A stretch of DNA of 64,000 nt from Pseudomonadota bacterium (GTDB taxonomy: Bacteria; Pseudomonadota; Gammaproteobacteria; Burkholderiales; Thiobacillaceae). Every line of letters starts with the position of its first letter. Position 1 is the first letter of the stretch. A program made the translations under genes and the position numbers. Shown here in pieces: positions 18,255 to 26,959 of the stretch. Location: assembly GCA_021802555.1 (NCBI GenBank), contig JAJZRU010000004.1, forward strand, positions 62,001 to 126,000. The letters run 5' to 3'. Below the pieces are notes generated by a model, which saw nothing but the letters and a program-made list of their open reading frames with translations, had not been told where the DNA came from and did not search any database.

Positions 18255-18470
18255 TCAGAGAGAGCAACCCTCTTTCACACCCAAGCGCTTGAGGATGCTG
18301 TCCAGCGGGCACAAGCGGGTGAAGCCGGACTGGAACAGATTGATCCCCACGAAAGCGGTGAACCAGAGAAAATTGCTGTTGACGAAAAGCGGGCTGCCCT
18401 GCACGCCCAAGGCGAGGGACAACAGGACGAAAAAGCCGGCGACGATGCGGACGATGCGTTCTACGGTCAT
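18255..18470 (-). CDS. DUF2892 inner-membrane protein
   Basis: A 71-residue protein with two hydrophobic helices (IVAGFFVLLSLALGV and FLWFTAFVGINLFQSGF) and the typical CPLDSILKRLGVKEGC end with two cysteines. DUF2892 is the membrane domain attached to rhodanese in YgaP; here it is a separate gene directly preceding a rhodanese. It begins 21 bases after the RND permease stop, joining the efflux operon to the secB-gpsA operon. Confidence 0.9.
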   Translation of the reverse strand: MTVERIVRIVAGFFVLLSLALGVQGSPLFVNSNFLWFTAFVGINLFQSGFTRLCPLDSILKRLGVKEGCSL

Positions 18471-18491
18471 GAAAATGCTCCAGGTTGAAGT

Positions 18492-21400
18492 TTACGACAT
18501 TGAAGACGGCGGCGGGTTCTTCACCCTGACCTGCCAGAGGTAGTACAGCAAGGGAATCACCACCAGCGTCAGCACGGTGGAGGCGAAGGTGCCGAAGATC
18601 AGGGACACGGCCAGTCCTCCGAACACCGGATCGGTGACCATGACGGCGGAGCCCAGCACGATGGCCAGCGCGGTGAGCAGGATGGGGCGCAAACGCACCG
18701 CGCCGGCCATGGCCACCGCCTCCTTCAGCGCATAGCCGCGCGCGCGGTAGTCGAGAATGAAGTCGATCAGCAGCAGCGAATTGCGCACGACGATGCCGGC
18801 CAGGGCGATGACGCCTATCATCGAGGTGGCCGTAAAAGCCTGGCCGGTGAGCCAATGGCCGGGGAACACCCCCACGAGCGTGAGCGGGATCGCCCCCATG
18901 ACGATCATGGGCAGGATGAAGGATTTGTAATAGGCCACCAGCAGCAGATAGATGAACACCAGCGCCACCATGAAGGCCGAGCCGAGGTCGCGGAACACGT
19001 CCAGGGTCAGGCGCATCTCGCCGCCCCAGAGCAACTGATAGCCCTTGAGCCCGTCGGCCGGCGTGTCCTTAAAGCCCAGGTTGCCGGTGGTGAAAGTCAC
19101 GCCCGAGGGCAGCGGTTTTTTGTCCAGCATCTTGTCCAGGCTCAGCACGGCATACACCGGGCTGGAGCGGACCATCTCGCCGCCGACCATAACCACCGGG
19201 TGCTGGTCGCGCGTGTAGATGGGCTTGGCCGCGGTGACGCGCTCGACCGTGGCGATGGCCGACAGCGGAATAACGCGGCCCTGCGCGTTCTGCACGGGGA
19301 TGTTCAGCAGGTCCTGCGGCGACTGCCGGTCGGCGCGCGGAATGCGCACGACGATGCTCACCGGCTCCAGGGCCGAGTCGTCGTGGATGGCGCCGATGGC
19401 GAGGCCCGAGACATAGTCATGCAAAAGCTGCGCGACCTGGCCCGGGACGATGCCCGACAGGGCGGCCTTCTCGCGATTGACCACGATGCGGTACGCGTCC
19501 GTGGTCGCGGTGACCGAGTCGTCCACGTTCATGAGTCCGTAGACTCTGCGGAAGTCGGCCTTCACGTCCTGCGCTGCCGCACGCAGTTTGGCATAATCGG
19601 GCCCGTACAGCTCGGCCATGACCTGGGCGCGCACCGGCGGGCCGGGCGGAGTTTCGAACAGTTTGATGCGGGTGTGCGGATACTTTTCCCGCAGCGGCGC
19701 CAGCTGTTCGTAAAGCCGCTGCACGATTTCATGCGAGGATTCCGCGCGTTCGCCCTTGCCCACCAGGTTGACGCGGATCTGGGCGAAGTTGTCGCCCCGC
19801 TTCATCATGTCGCCGCGCACCAGGGCAGCGAAATCGATGGGCGCGGGGATGCCCGCGAAGGTCTGGTAGTCGGTGACGTAGGGATTCTGCGCCAGCACGT
19901 CGCCCACCGCGCGCGCCACAGTGTCGGTCTGTTCCAGCGGCGTGCCGGCCGGCGTATCGATCTGGACGAGAAAGGTATTGGTGTTGTCGTTGGGCAGCAT
20001 CTTGAGTTCGACGCCCATGGGCGAGAGCGGGCCGTTCATGCCGGAGGGGCGGATGAACTGCCAGGCGGGCATGAGCATGGCGCCCAGGAGCAGCAGGAAG
20101 ACCGCGACGAACATGACATTGCGCCGGCTGCGGTTCTCGATGAGCGGCGTGAACAGCCTGAGGTAGCTGCGGTGCAGAAAATCCTGCTCGTGCGCGCCGC
20201 GTTCCTCCAGCGTCTCGCTGTGCGCCAGCGCCGCCTGCTCGGCTTTCTTGCTCAGCCACAGGCGCGCCGCCCAAGGCACCACGGTGTAGGCCAGGAACAG
20301 CGAGGCGAGCATGGCCACCGGCACGTTGATGGGAATGGGGCGCATGAACGGCCCCATCATGCCGGTCACGAAGGCCATGGGGATGAAGGCCAGGATGACC
20401 GCCAGCGTGGCCATGTTGGTGGGGTTGCCGATCTCGTTGGTGGCGGCGATCACGGTGTAATTGAAATTCTTCACCGGGCCGCCGTGCAGGTGGCGGTGGA
20501 TGTTCTCGATCACCACGATGGCGCCGTCCACCAGCAGGCCCAGCGAAAGGATCAGGGCGAACAGCGTGATGCGGTTGATAGTCTGGCCGAAGATCAGGTC
20601 CACCACCAGCACCACGAACAGCGTCAGCGGCACGGTGAGCGTGACGATGCCGGCTTCGCGCCAGCCGAGGAAGAACCACATGAGCAGGGACACCGTGAGG
20701 ATGGCGATGCCCAGGTGCTCGACCAGTGTGTTCACCGCATCGTTGGCCTTGGCGCCATCGTTGCGCGTGACCGTGACATGCACGCCCTGCGGCAGGGCAT
20801 AGGCCTCGATGGCGTGCAGTTTCTTGAGCACGTTGTCGACCACGACGACCGCATTGGTGCCGGATTTCTTGGCGACGGCGATGGTGACCGCCGCCATCTC
20901 CCGGCCGCGCGGCTGGTTCTTGGCCGCCGGCCCATAGGCGAAGTGGGAAAGGTAATCGACCTGCTTCGGCCCGTCCTCGATTCTTGCGACATCCCTGAGG
21001 TACACCGGCTTGCCGTCGGGCGCGCCGATGATGATGTCGCCCACCTGGCGCGCATCGCCCAGGAAGCTGTCGATGCGCACCGGGGAGACCTGGTTGCCGT
21101 TGACTACGTTGCCGATGGGCGCCGCGGCATTGTTGCCCTGCAGGATCTTGTCCACCTGCTCCAGCGAAATGCCCGCGGCGGCGAGCTTGGCGGGCGAGAT
21201 CCACACGTTCACCGCGCGCGGCGCGCCGCCGACCACTTCGGTGAAGGACACGCCCGGCACGCCGCGCAGGTGCACCAGCATTTTTTCCGCGATTGCGCGC
21301 AGGGCCGTGCCGTCCAGGCGCGCCGAGGACAGGGTCAGGGTGAGGATGGGAACGTCGTCGACGTTGATGGGCTTGACCACCGGCTGCATGGCCCCGGGCG

Positions 21401-21785
21401 GGATGCGGTCGAGGTTCTGCATGAGCTGGTTGTAGATTTTCACCAGGCTTTTTTCCTGGTCCTCGCCCACCTTGAACTGCACCGTGACGACGCCGAAATC
21501 ATTGGCGGCATAGCCGTAGGTGTGATCCACCCCGGCCTGCGCGTTCATGATGGCTTCCAGCGGCTTGACCACCAGGTTCTCGATCTCGCGCGGGCCGGCG
21601 CCCGGCTTGGCCACCAGGATGTTGGCCGCGGGCACCACGATCTGCGGGTTGTATTCGCGCGGCGTGATGAACAGCGCGAGCAGGCCCGCCAGGGTCGCCG
21701 CCAGCATGATGAGGGCGGTGATCTTGGAATCGATGAAGGCGCGCGCGAGCCTGCCGGCGATGTTCATGGGCATAGGCTCAGCCAC
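18492..21785 (-). CDS. RND efflux permease (AcrB/HAE-like)
   Basis: A large inner-membrane proton-driven efflux pump subunit, 1097 residues. The N-terminal helix is IDSKITALIMLAATLAGLLA and the second large hydrophobic block begins around residue 350, with the hallmark duplicated membrane/periplasmic layout. Conserved segments include the VNVWISPAKLAAAGISLEQV porter segment, the LLVDGAIVVIENIHRHLH helix IV-type motif and the IGVIALAGIVVRNSLLLIDF C-terminal motif. The sequence reads PREYNPQIVVPAANILVAKP at the start and resembles the group found in sulfur-metabolising and other beta-proteobacteria rather than AcrB itself. The substrate is unknown. It overlaps the adaptor stop by 8 bases. Confidence 0.93.
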   Translation of the reverse strand: MAEPMPMNIAGRLARAFIDSKITALIMLAATLAGLLALFITPREYNPQIVVPAANILVAKPGAGPREIENLVVKPLEAIMNAQAGVDHTYGYAANDFGVVTVQFKVGEDQEKSLVKIYNQLMQNLDRIPPGAMQPVVKPINVDDVPILTLTLSSARLDGTALRAIAEKMLVHLRGVPGVSFTEVVGGAPRAVNVWISPAKLAAAGISLEQVDKILQGNNAAAPIGNVVNGNQVSPVRIDSFLGDARQVGDIIIGAPDGKPVYLRDVARIEDGPKQVDYLSHFAYGPAAKNQPRGREMAAVTIAVAKKSGTNAVVVVDNVLKKLHAIEAYALPQGVHVTVTRNDGAKANDAVNTLVEHLGIAILTVSLLMWFFLGWREAGIVTLTVPLTLFVVLVVDLIFGQTINRITLFALILSLGLLVDGAIVVIENIHRHLHGGPVKNFNYTVIAATNEIGNPTNMATLAVILAFIPMAFVTGMMGPFMRPIPINVPVAMLASLFLAYTVVPWAARLWLSKKAEQAALAHSETLEERGAHEQDFLHRSYLRLFTPLIENRSRRNVMFVAVFLLLLGAMLMPAWQFIRPSGMNGPLSPMGVELKMLPNDNTNTFLVQIDTPAGTPLEQTDTVARAVGDVLAQNPYVTDYQTFAGIPAPIDFAALVRGDMMKRGDNFAQIRVNLVGKGERAESSHEIVQRLYEQLAPLREKYPHTRIKLFETPPGPPVRAQVMAELYGPDYAKLRAAAQDVKADFRRVYGLMNVDDSVTATTDAYRIVVNREKAALSGIVPGQVAQLLHDYVSGLAIGAIHDDSALEPVSIVVRIPRADRQSPQDLLNIPVQNAQGRVIPLSAIATVERVTAAKPIYTRDQHPVVMVGGEMVRSSPVYAVLSLDKMLDKKPLPSGVTFTTGNLGFKDTPADGLKGYQLLWGGEMRLTLDVFRDLGSAFMVALVFIYLLLVAYYKSFILPMIVMGAIPLTLVGVFPGHWLTGQAFTATSMIGVIALAGIVVRNSLLLIDFILDYRARGYALKEAVAMAGAVRLRPILLTALAIVLGSAVMVTDPVFGGLAVSLIFGTFASTVLTLVVIPLLYYLWQVRVKNPPPSSMS

Positions 21786-22854
21786 GCGCGCCTCCGCTCA
21801 CCTTCACGCCGTTTTCCAGCGCCGCCGTGTCCGATACGGCGATGGTCTCGCCGCCGGCCAGTCCGGCCTGCACCGCGACTTGGCCGCCGCTCGCCGCGCC
21901 CAGGCGCACCAGGCGGAAATGCGCCGTGCCGTCCTTGCCCACCACGAACACGCCGGTCATGCCGGCGCGCTCCACCACGGCGCCCGCCGGTATCATGAGG
22001 GCCGGCGCGCTGCCCGTGGCGAAGCCCACGCGCACGAAGCTGCCGGAATCCAGGCCGCTGCCGGCGGGCAGATCGATTTTCACCAGATGGGTGTGGCTGA
22101 CCGGATCGGCCGCCGCCACCGCGCGCACCACCGTGCCGGTCAATGTGCGGCCCTGGGCAGTGATGCTCACCGGCGCGCCGATCTTGACGTAGGCGTACAC
22201 GGCGTCGCTGACCTGGGTTTGCACTTGCAGCTCGCCCGGGCTTTCGATCACCACCACCGGGCGGCCCGGCGCCGCCAGGTCGCCGGCATGGGCCAGCTTC
22301 TGCACGACGATGCCGCCGATGGGCGCCGTGACCGAGGAATAGCGCAACTGCGCGCCGGCCGTGCCGTAGCCCGCGCGCGCCGCGGCGAGCTGCTCGCGCG
22401 CCACGTCATGGCGCAGCTTCACCTGATCCCATTGCTGACGCGGAATGGCCTCTTCGCGGTAGAGCTTGCCGAAGCGCTCGTAGTCGGATTGCGCGTTGGC
22501 GAAGTTCGCCTGCGCCTGCGCCAATCCCGCGCGCGCCTGCGCCACCTGGCCCTGCACGTCCGTGGGATCGACCACGAACAGGAGCTGCCCCGCTTTCACG
22601 GTCTCGCCCTCATGCACCTTCAACTCACGGAGGTAGCCCATGAGGCGGGAGGCCACTTGGACCTGCCGGGCGGCGACCACCACGCCGGGCAGATCCGTGC
22701 GGCTGACCTGGTCGGCCGCAGTGAGCGTCAGGGTGCGGGCCGCTACGCTGCGCGCGGCGGCGGGCGCCGTGGCGCTTTCCTGGTGGCCGCAGGCTGACAG
22801 CAGCGCGGTCGCGGCGAGGACGAGCATGCGTTGGAAGCGGGGTAAGGTGTTCAT
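21778..22854 (-). CDS. RND periplasmic adaptor (membrane fusion lipoprotein)
   Basis: The 358-residue adaptor bridges the RND pump to the outer-membrane channel. A lipoprotein signal is visible (LVLAATALLSACGHQ). The lipoyl/hairpin region has VHEGETVKAGQLLFVVDPTD, a coiled-coil hairpin (AQARAGLAQAQANFANAQSD), then a beta-barrel segment with VTAPIGGIVVQKLAHAGDLA. The start at 22854 overlaps the TolC stop by 4 bases; the open frame continues upstream but only in the TolC gene. Operon order is outer membrane factor, adaptor, pump. Confidence 0.93.
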   Translation of the reverse strand: MNTLPRFQRMLVLAATALLSACGHQESATAPAAARSVAARTLTLTAADQVSRTDLPGVVVAARQVQVASRLMGYLRELKVHEGETVKAGQLLFVVDPTDVQGQVAQARAGLAQAQANFANAQSDYERFGKLYREEAIPRQQWDQVKLRHDVAREQLAAARAGYGTAGAQLRYSSVTAPIGGIVVQKLAHAGDLAAPGRPVVVIESPGELQVQTQVSDAVYAYVKIGAPVSITAQGRTLTGTVVRAVAAADPVSHTHLVKIDLPAGSGLDSGSFVRVGFATGSAPALMIPAGAVVERAGMTGVFVVGKDGTAHFRLVRLGAASGGQVAVQAGLAGGETIAVSDTAALENGVKVSGGARG

Positions 22855-24230
22855 GGCAGATGTCGCGTATCCAGTTGTCCGAGGGCGAGCTTGAGGGCGG
22901 CGCGCTGCAGGTTGACCTGGGCGTGCGCGGCCACCAGGTCGGCGCGGGCGCGGTCGAGTTGCGCCTGGGCGCCCTGCATTTCCGCCAGGGTGGCCAGGCC
23001 GCCGGCATAGCGCTTGGCGACGATGCCGGCGGCCTCTGTGCTTTGCGCGGCCGCCAGGCTGCGCACTTCCACCTGGCGCTGCGCCTCGCGCGTCTTGCGG
23101 TAGGCCTCCTGCACGCGCATCGCCAGCTCGGCCTCGGCCTGGCGCAGCTTGGCGGCGGTTTCCATGCGCGCGGCCTGGGCCTGATCGATGGCGCCGCGCG
23201 TCACCCCGGCGTCGAACACGGTCCAACTCAACTGCCCGCCCAGGGTGTAGCTGGGCGCCGCAAAACCCAGATGGGGATCGTTCCAGTCGTAGCGCGCCAA
23301 CAGCCCGACCTGGGGATAGAGGTCGGCGCGCGCCACCGTGACCTTGTCGCCTGCGGCGGCCAGTTGATGGCGCAGGGCGGCGATCTGCGGGTTTTGAGCC
23401 TGGGCCTCGCGTGCCCAGGCGGCCGGATCGCCGGCGGGCATGCTCACGTCCACGGCGGGCCCTAGTTCGATCCGTTCCTCCAGCGGCAGACCCAGCACGA
23501 CATGCAGGCCGTCCATGGCGCGGGCTTCGAGGTCGGCCGCCTCGTCCTGCTTGAGTTTCATGTCTTCGACGTTGACCTGCGCCGACAGCAGATCGCTTTT
23601 CACCACCACCCCTTGGCGGTACAGGCTTTGCACTATGCGCAACTGGCTTTGCGCGGCCTGCAAGGCCTGGGCGGTGACGGCCTGGTAGGCGCGCGCGGTG
23701 TAAACCCCGTCATAGGCCTCCAGCACGTGGTAGATGACCTGCTGCTGCGCGGCCGCATCGCCGGCCTGGGCGGCGCGCACCATGGCCTCGGCCTGGCGCA
23801 GGTAGCCGGTCAGCTTGCCGCCCGTGTACAGCGGCAGCTGCGCTTCCAGCCGGGTGTCGAAGTTGTTCACCGCCCCAGGGTAGTTGAGATTTTGCGGCGC
23901 GATGCCCAGAGCGGACGGACCGCTGAACTGGGCCGCGCCAAAATCGTTGAAGGTCGCGCGGCGCTGGGCGAGCTTGAGGCCGAAGGCGTTGAGGGCGTCG
24001 TCGGTGCGCGTGGCGTTGAGAGAGGCAACCACCTTGGGGAAGCGGGCGCCTTGGGCCTGGGCCAGCCCGGCACGCGCCTGCGCCTCGGCGGCCTGGGCGG
24101 CCATGAGAGAGGGATTCTGGCGCAGCGCCACAGCCACCGCCTGGCTGAAATCCAGGGTGGCCGCGCCCGCAGGCCACGGCAGCAGCCCGATCAACGCAAA
24201 TACGGCAAACCTTGACAGCGCCCAGCTCAC
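22851..24230 (-). CDS. TolC-family outer membrane efflux protein
   Basis: An outer-membrane channel of the tripartite pump, 459 residues. A GTG start at 24230 was chosen because GGGAGGG lies 5 bases upstream and a signal peptide follows directly (LSRFAVFALIGLLPWPAGAA); the ORF extends to an ATG at 24290 without such a site. Two OEP repeats are visible, each beginning with a conserved segment (FSQAVAVALRQNPSLMAAQA and, in the second half, the PAAWAREAQAQNPQIAALRH stretch), plus a long coiled helix (LRQAEAELAMRVQEAYRKTR). It is the first gene of the efflux operon. Confidence 0.92.
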   Translation of the reverse strand: MSWALSRFAVFALIGLLPWPAGAATLDFSQAVAVALRQNPSLMAAQAAEAQARAGLAQAQGARFPKVVASLNATRTDDALNAFGLKLAQRRATFNDFGAAQFSGPSALGIAPQNLNYPGAVNNFDTRLEAQLPLYTGGKLTGYLRQAEAMVRAAQAGDAAAQQQVIYHVLEAYDGVYTARAYQAVTAQALQAAQSQLRIVQSLYRQGVVVKSDLLSAQVNVEDMKLKQDEAADLEARAMDGLHVVLGLPLEERIELGPAVDVSMPAGDPAAWAREAQAQNPQIAALRHQLAAAGDKVTVARADLYPQVGLLARYDWNDPHLGFAAPSYTLGGQLSWTVFDAGVTRGAIDQAQAARMETAAKLRQAEAELAMRVQEAYRKTREAQRQVEVRSLAAAQSTEAAGIVAKRYAGGLATLAEMQGAQAQLDRARADLVAAHAQVNLQRAALKLALGQLDTRHLP

Positions 24231-24304
24231 AAACGCCCTCCCAATCAATTCGCGTCCCGCCCGTTCCGCGGGGCGGCGCACGCCGCGCATTTTCGAGTGA
24301 TCCT

Positions 24305-24424
24305 AACGGACATGGCGAATCGCCGCCCCAAATCATGAAACGCTCTTATCGCCCTGTCCGTTTCCCTCACCCCAGCCCTCTCCCAGAGGGCGAGGGGGAC
24401 GCGGCAACGCTGCGCGTTGTTTCA
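24305..24424 (+). repeat. Dispersed repeat family A, copy 2
   Basis: It shares 30 identical bases at its 3' end with 12508-12537 and the same ACGGACA ... TGTCCGTT boundary pair further upstream, with a diverged middle. In both copies the element finishes GCGTTGTTTCA. Position: directly upstream of the tolC gene on the opposite strand. Confidence 0.65.
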
Positions 24425-24632
24425 CGCTAAATACCTCACCGCAGAGGCGCGGAGAAATAGCAAAAACCGACAGCTTGCCAGGGCTTGATCCCTTGCCCGC
24501 CAGCCGCGCCTCGCATGGCGCCCCGGTTTCCGCAAAGGCCGCAATTTGCCGGATAATATGCATTCGGCACAGAGCAGCTTTGTTCCGGAGAGTATATATT
24601 AGTAAATAATAATATTTCAATATGACAGGCGT

Positions 24633-24655
24633 AAAAAAGGCGGCCGACGGCCGCC
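24633..24655 (-). terminator. Intrinsic terminator of the small basic exported protein gene
   Basis: On the minus strand, GGCGGCCG and CGGCCGCC form a near-perfect stem with almost no loop, followed by six T residues. It lies 24 bases after the stop of the 24679-25011 gene. Confidence 0.85.
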
Positions 24656-24678
24656 CGTGCCGGCGAACGACTTGCCGG

Positions 24679-25011
24679 TTATTTGCCGATGCGATGGCTG
24701 ATGCGATTTTCCTGACGATTGAGGCGGGCCTGCTCGGGGCGCGTGATGATGCCGTGATGACGCGCGGCGAAGCGCCGCTCTTCCAGACGCACGCGGCGGT
24801 CGGCGCGGTGCAGCCGCATGGCCTTGGCGCGGCCCATCTCACCTTCCCTCACTTCATGATGGATGCGGCGATGCTGCATCTGCAGGCGGTCGTTCACCTG
24901 GTCGCGGCGGGGGTGCTGGGCCGCAAAGGCGGTGTCGGCATAGGCCGAGGGCAGGGCGCCGGCCCCCAGCAGGGCGGCAAAGGCGATGACGGCGAGTTTG
25001 GTGGCTTGCAT
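24679..25011 (-). CDS. Small basic exported protein of unknown function
   Basis: I do not recognise the family. The 110-residue product has a clear signal peptide (ATKLAVIAFAALLGAGALPSAYA) and a mature part very rich in Arg and His: QHPRRDQVNDRLQMQHRRIH, then RLHRADRRVRLEERRFAARH, ending NRQENRISHRIGK. The repeating RxxxR/H-x-R helix pattern suggests an amphipathic basic helical protein, similar in style to small periplasmic stress proteins. The ATG was chosen at 25011 because GGAG precedes it and the signal peptide starts there. A strong terminator follows; it is transcribed alone, divergent from NDH-2. Confidence 0.7.
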   Translation of the reverse strand: MQATKLAVIAFAALLGAGALPSAYADTAFAAQHPRRDQVNDRLQMQHRRIHHEVREGEMGRAKAMRLHRADRRVRLEERRFAARHHGIITRPEQARLNRQENRISHRIGK

Positions 25012-25199
25012 GACGGCTCCTTCGATACGGTTGAGAGGGGTTTGAACCTTTTGTCCGGGTTCATGCCCATCAACGGTGGGGGCGCCGCGCCGTTGACGCG
25101 GCCTTGTAAGCGGCCTGTTACGGGTTGTAACCCGGATATTTCCGCGCACCAAGCGAGCACCCGGGGCGTACAGCGTCTTCTACAGGAGGTTTACGCACC

Positions 25200-26615
25200 A
25201 TGACCGAATTCCACAGCAATGTGTTCCCCGAGCGCGCCGCGCCGCTCGACTTCCTGCCGCGCGGCGACGCGCCTACGGGCGAACTGGGCGGCAAGCTGCT
25301 GGCGCGGGAGAGCGACCTGCACCGCATCATCGTGGTGGGCGGCGGCGCCGGCGGGCTGGAACTGGTCACCCGGCTGGGGGATACGCTGGGCCGGCGCGGC
25401 CAGGCCGAAATCTTCCTGGCGGACAAATATCTGCACCATCTCTGGAAGCCCCTGCTGCACGAAGTGGCCGCCGGCACCCTGCGCCTGGAAGACAACGAAG
25501 TCACTTATCTGGGCCAGGCGCGGGCGCATCATTTCCGCTTCCGCTTCGGCACCATGGAAGGGATGGATCGCACCCGGCGCGAGATCTATCTGGCCCCCAC
25601 CCTGGACGAGGACGGCAACGAGGTCAGCCCGCGCCGCATCATTCCCTACGACACCCTGGTGCTGGCCGTGGGCAGCGTCACCAACGATTTCGGCATCCCC
25701 GGCGTCAAGGAGTACGCCTGGCCGCTCAACGAGCCGCGCGACGCCCGCCGCTTCCATCGCCGCCTGCTGGCCGCGAGCGTGCACTGCCAGATCCTCGACG
25801 GCCAGGAGCCGCTGGACATCGTCATCGTCGGCGCCGGCGCTACGGGCGTGGAGCTGGCCGCGGAGCTGCACCAGACGGTGCGCGAGTTCGTATCCTACGG
25901 TCTGGACAAGATCGACCCCGGCCGCATCCGCATCACCCTGGTGAGTTCCACGCCGCGCATCCTGCCGGGATTGCCGGAAGCGCTTTCGGCGGCCGTGCAC
26001 GCCAAGCTCGCCAGCCTGGGCATCGAAATCCTGTGCAACGAGCGCGTCGTGAAAATAGAGAAGGACGCGGTGCTCACCGCCAGCGGCAAGCGCCTGCCGG
26101 CACTGGTGACGGTGTGGGCCGGCGGCATCAAGGCCCCGGATTTTCTCGCCCATCTGGGCCTGGAAACCAACCGCATGAACCAGCTGGTGGTCGATGCCAC
26201 CTTGCGCACCGGCCAGGACGAACACATTTATGCGCTGGGCGACTGCGCCGCCGCCCCCTGGCTCGGGCGCGAGCCCGGCACCCTCGTGCCGCCGCGTGCG
26301 CAGGCCGCGCACCAGCAAGCCACGCTGCTGGCCAAATCCCTCCAACGCCAGCTCACGGCGCGCAAGCCCGCCTTGGAGTTTCAATACCGCGATTTCGGCT
26401 CCCTGGTTTCGCTGGGGCGCTACGAAGTGCTGGGCAACCTGATGGGCAAGGTCGGCGGCCGAGGCATGATGGTGCACGGCCTGTTCGCCCGCTTCATGTA
26501 CTGGTTCCTGTACCAGAAGCACCTCATGGTGCTCAATGGCGTTAGCCGCGTGTTCCTGAGCCTGCTCGCGCGCATGATCGCCCGCTCGACGCAGCCGCGA
26601 GTCAAACTGCATTGA
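25200..26615 (+). CDS. Type II NADH:quinone oxidoreductase (NDH-2)
   Basis: A peripheral-membrane flavoprotein that passes electrons from NADH to quinone without proton pumping. The 471-residue product has two dinucleotide motifs: IIVVGGGAGGLELV near residue 43 (FAD) and IVIVGAGATGVELAAELHQT near residue 209 (NADH). The active-site-like AAGTLRL, IPYDTLVLAVGSVTNDFGIP and GDCAAAPW segments and the PPRAQAAHQQA quinone-site helix are typical. C-terminal amphipathic helices (MMVHGLFARFMYWFLYQKHL) anchor it to the membrane. The start has a strong AGGAGG site 8 bases upstream. Confidence 0.93.
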   Translation: MTEFHSNVFPERAAPLDFLPRGDAPTGELGGKLLARESDLHRIIVVGGGAGGLELVTRLGDTLGRRGQAEIFLADKYLHHLWKPLLHEVAAGTLRLEDNEVTYLGQARAHHFRFRFGTMEGMDRTRREIYLAPTLDEDGNEVSPRRIIPYDTLVLAVGSVTNDFGIPGVKEYAWPLNEPRDARRFHRRLLAASVHCQILDGQEPLDIVIVGAGATGVELAAELHQTVREFVSYGLDKIDPGRIRITLVSSTPRILPGLPEALSAAVHAKLASLGIEILCNERVVKIEKDAVLTASGKRLPALVTVWAGGIKAPDFLAHLGLETNRMNQLVVDATLRTGQDEHIYALGDCAAAPWLGREPGTLVPPRAQAAHQQATLLAKSLQRQLTARKPALEFQYRDFGSLVSLGRYEVLGNLMGKVGGRGMMVHGLFARFMYWFLYQKHLMVLNGVSRVFLSLLARMIARSTQPRVKLH

Positions 26616-26625
26616 CGACGGGTGG

Positions 26626-26663
26626 TGTCGACTTGCCTTACAGACTTGTCGGCTTTCTTTACA
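26626..26663 (+). promoter_or_regulatory. Tandem 17-bp direct repeats, probable activator site upstream of the PEP-CTERM gene
   Basis: TGTCGACTTGCCTTACA at 26626-26642 and TGTCGGCTTTCTTTACA at 26647-26663 match at 14 of 17 positions and are 21 bases apart, two helical turns. Each has TGT...ACA ends. They lie about 65-100 bases upstream of a -24/-12 promoter, the expected position for an enhancer-binding protein. PrsR-type activators are known to control PEP-CTERM genes; assigning PrsR here is inference. Confidence 0.55.
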
Positions 26664-26727
26664 TCCCAATCCCGGGCAGGCTCGCGGCGCCGTTCTCAAC
26701 CTATTGTTTCAACGAGAATATTAAAGC

Positions 26728-26743
26728 TGGCCGGATTAATGCT
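26728..26743 (+). promoter_or_regulatory. Candidate sigma54 (-24/-12) promoter of the PEP-CTERM gene
   Basis: TGGCCGGATTAATGCT has the invariant GG at -24 and GC at -12 with the required 10 intervening bases. Predicted transcription start is near 26754, 28 bases before the ATG. A TATAAT at 26761 lacks a matching -35, so the -24/-12 reading is preferred. Confidence 0.6.
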
Positions 26744-26781
26744 TAAGCATCGGATATCCCTATAATCGCGGAGAATTACAC

Positions 26782-26940
26782 ATGAAAATCTGGGCGACGC
26801 TTCTGCTTTCCTTGGTGTCCCTGAATTCCTGGGCAGCCTTCCTCCCGCAACCCCATACCATACCCGAGCCGGCCACGCTGCCGCTGGTGGGCCTGGGGAT
26901 AGTGGTGCTGCTCATCGCCCATCGCAGGCGGAAAAAATAG
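26782..26940 (+). CDS. Minimal PEP-CTERM sorting-domain protein, 52 aa
   Basis: The product consists of a signal peptide (MKIWATLLLSLVSLNSWA), about eleven residues (AFLPQPHTIPEP), and a PEP-CTERM sorting signal: PEPATLPL, a hydrophobic helix (VGLGIVVLLIA) and a basic tail HRRRKK. PEP-CTERM proteins are recognised by the EpsH/exosortase and are tied to extracellular polysaccharide export. Almost nothing remains once both ends are removed, so it may act as a peptide or sorting tail rather than an enzyme. The ATG follows GGAGA. Upstream are a -24/-12 promoter and tandem repeats. No exosortase gene is in the window. Confidence 0.8.
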   Translation: MKIWATLLLSLVSLNSWAAFLPQPHTIPEPATLPLVGLGIVVLLIAHRRRKK

Positions 26941-26959
26941 CCCCACCCGCGTGCGGCAT

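Larger units (their letters stand above)
24231..24678. other. Intergenic region with dispersed repeat family A and an AT-rich patch
   Basis: No gene is supported. It contains repeat family A copy 2 (24305-24424) immediately upstream of the tolC leader, then an AT-rich segment (24570-24630) and the terminator of the gene at 24682-25011. The tolC promoter should lie within or beside the repeat. Confidence 0.6.

Noticed and set aside
18855-21998. 1047-codon plus-strand open frame opposite the RND permease
   Set aside because: It is antisense to a clear AcrB-like gene, shows low-complexity His/Arg/Gly-rich sequence and no family; long antisense frames are common in GC-rich DNA.
26761-26766. TATAAT as a sigma70 -10 box for the PEP-CTERM gene
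   Set aside because: No -35 hexamer lies 16-18 bases upstream, whereas a correctly spaced -24/-12 element with tandem upstream repeats does. It cannot be fully excluded.
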